Assembly: GCA_017629325.1 (NCBI GenBank)
Contig: JAGBXL010000058.1
Location: 1-7,556, forward strand
Direction: 5' to 3'
From: Clostridia bacterium
GTDB taxonomy: Bacteria > Bacillota > Clostridia > UMGS1810
Length of the DNA: 7,556 bases
The notes under the pieces were generated by a model that saw nothing but the letters and a program-made list of their open reading frames with translations, made no database searches and was not told the DNA's origin. The stretch's first letter is position 1, and every line of letters starts with the position of its first letter. Below, piece by piece: positions 7,111 through 7,556 of this stretch. A program made the position numbers and the translations under genes.

Positions 7111-7556
7111 CCGCCGGCCGTGCGAAAGCGGCGGGGGTAATGTGTCTTGCCATAGTTTTAATATGTCTTTTATTTATTTCGCCTCTTTTTAATGTTCGCA
7201 GTATATATGTGAGAGGAAATAATTATTTAACAAGTAAAGAAATTCTTGATGCATCGGGAATTTCAAAGGGCAATAATATATTTTCCATAAATACAACCGA
7301 CGCAACACGAAATATTGAAGAGCTTTATAGAGTTGAAAAATGTGAAATCGAAAGAACACTTCCCGGAAAAGTTACCTTAAGCATAACCGAAAATGCCGAA
7401 AAAGCATATATAAAAATCAAATCGGGCTATGCAGGGATAGACGAAAACGGCAGGGTAATGGTTTTAACAAAAAGCTGCGAAATGGATTGTCCTCTTGTTT
7501 CGGGGGTAACTGCTCTCGATACCGAAAAGGGCAGCTTTATAAAACTTGAAGATGAA
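7047..7556 (+). CDS. divIB: DivIB/FtsQ-type cell division protein (3' truncated)
   Basis: Bitopic membrane protein of the divisome. In the family, FtsQ/DivIB binds FtsL and DivIC/FtsB and helps to control septal peptidoglycan synthesis. The frame is open from 7041 to the window end. With GTG 7047 as start, 170 residues are present: a basic, glycine-rich cytoplasmic tail (1-30, with HRRH and several Lys/Arg), one hydrophobic segment (about 31-48, rich in Leu, Ile and Val), then a POTRA-like domain (about 49-117) starting FNVRSIYVRGNNYLTSKEI and containing GISKGNNIFSI and the ERTLPGKVTLSI block typical of these proteins. The following segment (GYAGIDENGRVM) begins the extracytoplasmic beta domain. 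Position after murG-murA in a dcw cluster supports the call. The start is uncertain: an out-of-frame ATG at 7045 and an in-frame ATG at 7140 (which would lose the cytoplasmic tail) are alternatives. Confidence 0.88.
   Translation, partial: MDRGQAQKNSGGSHRRHAYKITAGRAKAAGVMCLAIVLICLLFISPLFNVRSIYVRGNNYLTSKEILDASGISKGNNIFSINTTDATRNIEELYRVEKCEIERTLPGKVTLSITENAEKAYIKIKSGYAGIDENGRVMVLTKSCEMDCPLVSGVTALDTEKGSFIKLEDE
7111..7134 (+). repeat. GC-rich inverted repeat inside the 5' end of divIB
   Basis: CCGCCG (7111-7116) and CGGCGG (7129-7134) form a 6-bp all-GC stem with a 12-base loop. It starts at the base after the TAA of the 21-codon overlapping frame, in a locally GC-rich patch that stands out from the AT-rich surroundings. 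It encodes Gly/Ala/Arg residues of the DivIB cytoplasmic tail, so codon content may explain it. Confidence 0.4.

Noticed and set aside
1..7556. Undescribed biological system, mobile element, CRISPR array or tRNA gene
   Set aside because: All coding space is taken by recognised peptidoglycan and division genes. No transposase, direct-repeat array or tRNA-like cloverleaf was seen on either strand.

Overview
The window is a stretch of a bacterial division and cell-wall (dcw) gene cluster, all on the + strand. It reads murE (5' end missing) - murF - mraY - ftsW/spoVE - murG - [hairpin, about 150-base gap] - murA - divIB/ftsQ (3' end missing). The AT-rich sequence, strong AGGAGG-type ribosome binding sites, TTG/GTG starts, gene order and protein style point to a low-GC Firmicute. 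A member of class Clostridia is most likely, and the high cysteine content of MurA fits an anaerobe. MurE carries the DNPR motif of the meso-diaminopimelate-adding type, so the peptidoglycan is probably meso-DAP. Genus or family cannot be fixed from this sequence alone.

Bases 2-5640 hold five tightly packed genes (17 to 21 bases between each stop and the next chosen start), surely one transcription unit. They cover consecutive steps of peptidoglycan precursor synthesis. MurE and MurF finish the UDP-MurNAc-pentapeptide, MraY moves it to the lipid carrier (lipid I), MurG adds GlcNAc (lipid II), and the SEDS protein FtsW/SpoVE polymerises lipid II at the septum. Bases 5641-5790 contain a perfect 12-bp inverted repeat with a G-free 26-base loop followed by a T-rich run (probable terminator or attenuator), then an AT-rich leader that may hold a promoter. 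Bases 5791-7044 encode MurA, the first committed enzyme of the pathway. It is followed almost without a gap by a DivIB/FtsQ-type division protein that runs off the window.

The catalytic motifs expected in the sequenced part of each enzyme are present, and no gene is visibly broken. I found no mobile element, CRISPR array, tRNA/rRNA gene or novel system. The points worth a second look are local. murD is absent from its usual place between mraY and ftsW. murA sits where Bacillus has murB. There is an unusual hairpin between murG and murA. The start of divIB is ambiguous: a better-placed out-of-frame ATG, an A7 run and a GC-rich hairpin all lie there. MurA is very cysteine-rich and has substitutions in its active-site loop.
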